NCBI GenBank assembly: GCA_043749225.1 | Contig: JAYVEP010000254.1 | Coordinates: forward strand, 1 to 21,147 | Direction of reading: 5' to 3' | Source of the DNA: JANXUC01 sp043749225 | GTDB lineage: Bacteria; Acidobacteriota; Terriglobia; Terriglobales; Acidobacteriaceae | DNA length: 21,147 nucleotides | Shown: piece by piece, positions 21,069 through 21,147 of the stretch | How the letters are laid out: every line of letters begins with the position of its first letter | Position numbering within the stretch: position 1 is the stretch's first letter | Notes under the pieces: generated by a model | Told to the model about the DNA's origin: nothing | The model's database searches: none | The model's input: only the letters and a program-made list of their open reading frames with translations | Position numbers and translations under genes: made by a program

Positions 21069-21118
21069 TGGTCGGGACGGGCAGATTTGAACTGCCGACC
21101 CCTCGCACCCCAAGCGAG
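21069..21118 (-). repeat. attR core within tRNA-Pro
   Basis: Exact 50-bp copy of 11929-11978, from the CCA end through the anticodon stem. Identity is lost beyond 21118, where the element-derived sequence begins at the left copy and the true tRNA continues at the right copy. Confidence 0.95.
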
Positions 21119-21145
21119 TGCTCTACCAGGCTGAGCCACGTCCCG
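21069..21145 (-). tRNA. tRNA-Pro(GGG), CCA encoded
   Basis: A full cloverleaf is readable on the minus strand. The acceptor CGGGACG pairs with CGTCCCG, with discriminator A and encoded CCA. The D arm is GCTC-AGCCTGGTA-GAGC. The anticodon stem CTCGC/GCGAG encloses loop TTGGGGT, giving anticodon GGG (codons CCC/CCU). The T arm is GGCAG-TTCAAAT-CTGCC. Total length is 77 nt including CCA. The 3' 50 nt are shared with the left att copy, so insertion left a complete tRNA gene on the right side and a 3' remnant on the left. Confidence 0.96.
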
Positions 21146-21147
21146 AC

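Larger units (their letters stand above)
11929..21118. mobile_element. 9.1-kb tRNA-Pro-integrated element with capsid and tape-measure genes
   Basis: The element is bounded by an exact 50-bp direct repeat (11929-11978 and 21069-21118) corresponding to the 3' part of tRNA-Pro. One unit is 9140 bp. A tyrosine recombinase gene lies next to the intact tRNA copy, as in typical genomic islands, satellites and prophages. Cargo on the plus strand includes an HK97-type major capsid protein and a tail tape-measure protein, several unknown small genes, an iteron/AT-rich block and a large gene-free structured region. Terminase, portal, protease, connector, tail-tube, baseplate, lysis and primase/helicase genes were not recognised. 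It is either a phage-satellite-like island that borrows functions from a helper, or a deleted prophage. Confidence 0.92.

Noticed and set aside
21012..21113. Integrase frame extended by 34 codons into the tRNA gene
   Set aside because: It would translate tRNA sequence. The ATG at 21011 has a ribosome-binding site and gives the normal integrase length.

Overview
The window looks like a chromosomal segment of a soil-type Acidobacteriota (Terriglobia-like) genome carrying a small integrated mobile element. The taxonomic guess rests on three things: a C-terminal TPR tail of the kind found on acidobacterial Ser/Thr kinases, the style of the short palindromic dispersed repeats, and the pyrR-pyrB-pyrC order. 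It is inference, not proof.

Host part (1-11928). A C-terminal fragment of a TPR protein is followed by a secreted GH27 alpha-galactosidase, a zinc-ribbon membrane protein, and the pyrimidine genes pyrR-pyrB-pyrC on the plus strand. A kbl-type PLP acyltransferase lies on the minus strand, divergent from an RNase R gene. A 38-codon membrane peptide, a GRP/DMT-type sugar transporter and a PfkB-family sugar kinase then form a likely sugar uptake and phosphorylation unit. RNase R has an in-frame insert made of palindromic repeat DNA between its catalytic domain and its S1 domain.

Mobile element (11929-21118). A complete tRNA-Pro(GGG) gene lies at 21069-21145 on the minus strand. Its last 50 bp (anticodon stem to CCA end) are repeated exactly at 11929-11978. 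These two copies delimit a 9.14-kb element with a tyrosine recombinase gene beside the tRNA. The element encodes an HK97-fold major capsid protein and a tail tape-measure protein, both intact. I find no terminase, portal, prohead protease, head-tail connector, tail tube, baseplate, lysis or recognisable primase/helicase gene. The rest is small unknown genes: two on the minus strand at the left end, and six on the plus strand. One of the six is a winged-helix-like protein lying just before a block of 12-bp iterated repeats and an AT-rich tract, which together look like a replication origin. A 949-bp gene-free stretch (18988-19936) holds at least eight clear stem-loops and may encode a structured RNA.

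How it may work together (inference): the integrase moves the element in and out of tRNA-Pro, the iteron region with the 192-aa and 97-aa proteins could drive replication, and the capsid and tape-measure proteins could be used with a helper phage's packaging and tail machinery. That would make it a phage-satellite-like island. The main alternative is a prophage reduced by deletion. Open frames, good ribosome-binding sites and matching att sites argue that at least part of it is maintained.
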